Shown piece after piece: positions 27,308 through 27,614 of a DNA stretch of 27,614 nt. The position numbers and the translations under genes were made by a program. Position 1 is the first letter of the stretch. Each line of letters starts with the position of its first letter. Source of the stretch: Opitutaceae bacterium UBA2377 (GTDB lineage Bacteria > Verrucomicrobiota > Verrucomicrobiia > Opitutales > Opitutaceae); contig DDSZ01000027.1 of NCBI GenBank assembly GCA_002344205.1, forward strand, positions 2,181 through 29,794, read 5' to 3'. The notes under the pieces are model-generated. The model saw only the letters and a program-made list of their open reading frames with translations, was not told the origin of the DNA and did no database searches.

Positions 27308-27614
27308 ATGCGCATTGAAAAAGATTCGATGGGCGAGATGCCGGTTGCGGATGAGACCCTCTGGGGTGCCTCGACCCAGCGGGCGGTGTTGAACTTCCCG
27401 ATCAGCGGTCGGCCCATGCCGGCGGCTTTTGTTCACGGGCTGGGCTTGGTGAAGCTCGCCGCTGCCCAAGTCAACGAGGAGCTGGGCGTATTGCCGCCGG
27501 AGAAAAGCCGGCTGATCCGGCAGGCGGCGCGCGAAATCGCGGATGGGAAACACGACGCCCATTTCCCGGTGGATATCTTCCAGACCGGTTCCGGCACCTC
27601 GACCAACATGAACG
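27308..27614 (+). CDS. fumC: Class II fumarate hydratase, N-terminal part (cut by window end)
   Basis: About 102 residues are visible from ATG 27308: MRIEKDSMGEMPVADETLWG, STQRAVLNFPIS, LGLVKLAAAQVNEELG, then FPVDIFQTGSGTSTNMN at the edge. These match the class II fumarase (FumC) N-terminal pattern, including the TGSGT-x-TNMN substrate-binding segment. The enzyme interconverts fumarate and malate in the citric acid cycle and needs no iron-sulfur cluster. Related aspartases share parts of this pattern, but the wording SMGEMPV...WGASTQRAVLNFPIS favours fumarase. The rest of the gene is outside the window. Confidence 0.93.
   Translation, partial: MRIEKDSMGEMPVADETLWGASTQRAVLNFPISGRPMPAAFVHGLGLVKLAAAQVNEELGVLPPEKSRLIRQAAREIADGKHDAHFPVDIFQTGSGTSTNMN

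Overview
The window is GC-rich bacterial chromosome. Its mix of a class A RNase P RNA next to a coiled-coil/zinc-ribbon gene, a tiny bS22/mS38-like ribosomal protein, AddAB, and type IV pilus-type genes with PilX-like proteins suggests a Gram-negative of the Verrucomicrobiota (Opitutae-like). That placement is an inference from gene content and style, not from a marker phylogeny. Most start codons lack a visible Shine-Dalgarno sequence. No mobile element, CRISPR array or tRNA was recognised.

Layout. (1) 1-2697: the N-terminal part of gyrB on the minus strand (cut by the window edge), a divergent promoter region with a large imperfect palindrome, then a C4 zinc-ribbon coiled-coil gene and rnpB on the plus strand. 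(2) 2720-12357, all minus strand: two tandem copies of a three-gene minor pseudopilin cassette (PilV-like, PilW-like, PilX-like), preceded by two paralogous histidine kinase/response regulator pairs. In the copy next to the kinases, the NarL-type response regulator and the PilV-like pseudopilin are one continuous reading frame (7250-8347). A complete REC-HTH regulator therefore occupies the place of the prepilin leader peptide. This is the most striking object in the window. (3) 12495-19021, plus strand: rpsT with its terminator, addB-addA, and a 33-residue bS22-like ribosomal protein with its terminator. (4) 19302-23904, plus strand: a pilM-N-O-P-secretin operon for the inner-membrane platform and outer-membrane pore of a type IV pilus or type II secretion-like machine. 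No motor ATPase, major pilin or prepilin peptidase lies in the window. (5) 23973-27614: a CPBP intramembrane protease (minus strand), a long-chain polyprenyl diphosphate synthase, an ECF sigma factor overlapping a probable membrane anti-sigma gene, and the start of fumC.

How the parts may work together (inference). The kinases have extracytoplasmic sensor regions and pair with regulators whose DNA-binding domains are almost identical. One regulator would be made as a membrane-tethered leader of a minor pilin and could be released by prepilin peptidase, which would tie pilus biogenesis to transcription. TAGG-type half-sites lie upstream of the kinase-fusion operon and of the pilM-secretin operon, including a near-perfect 7-2-7 palindrome. 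They are candidate targets that would join the two loci into one regulon.
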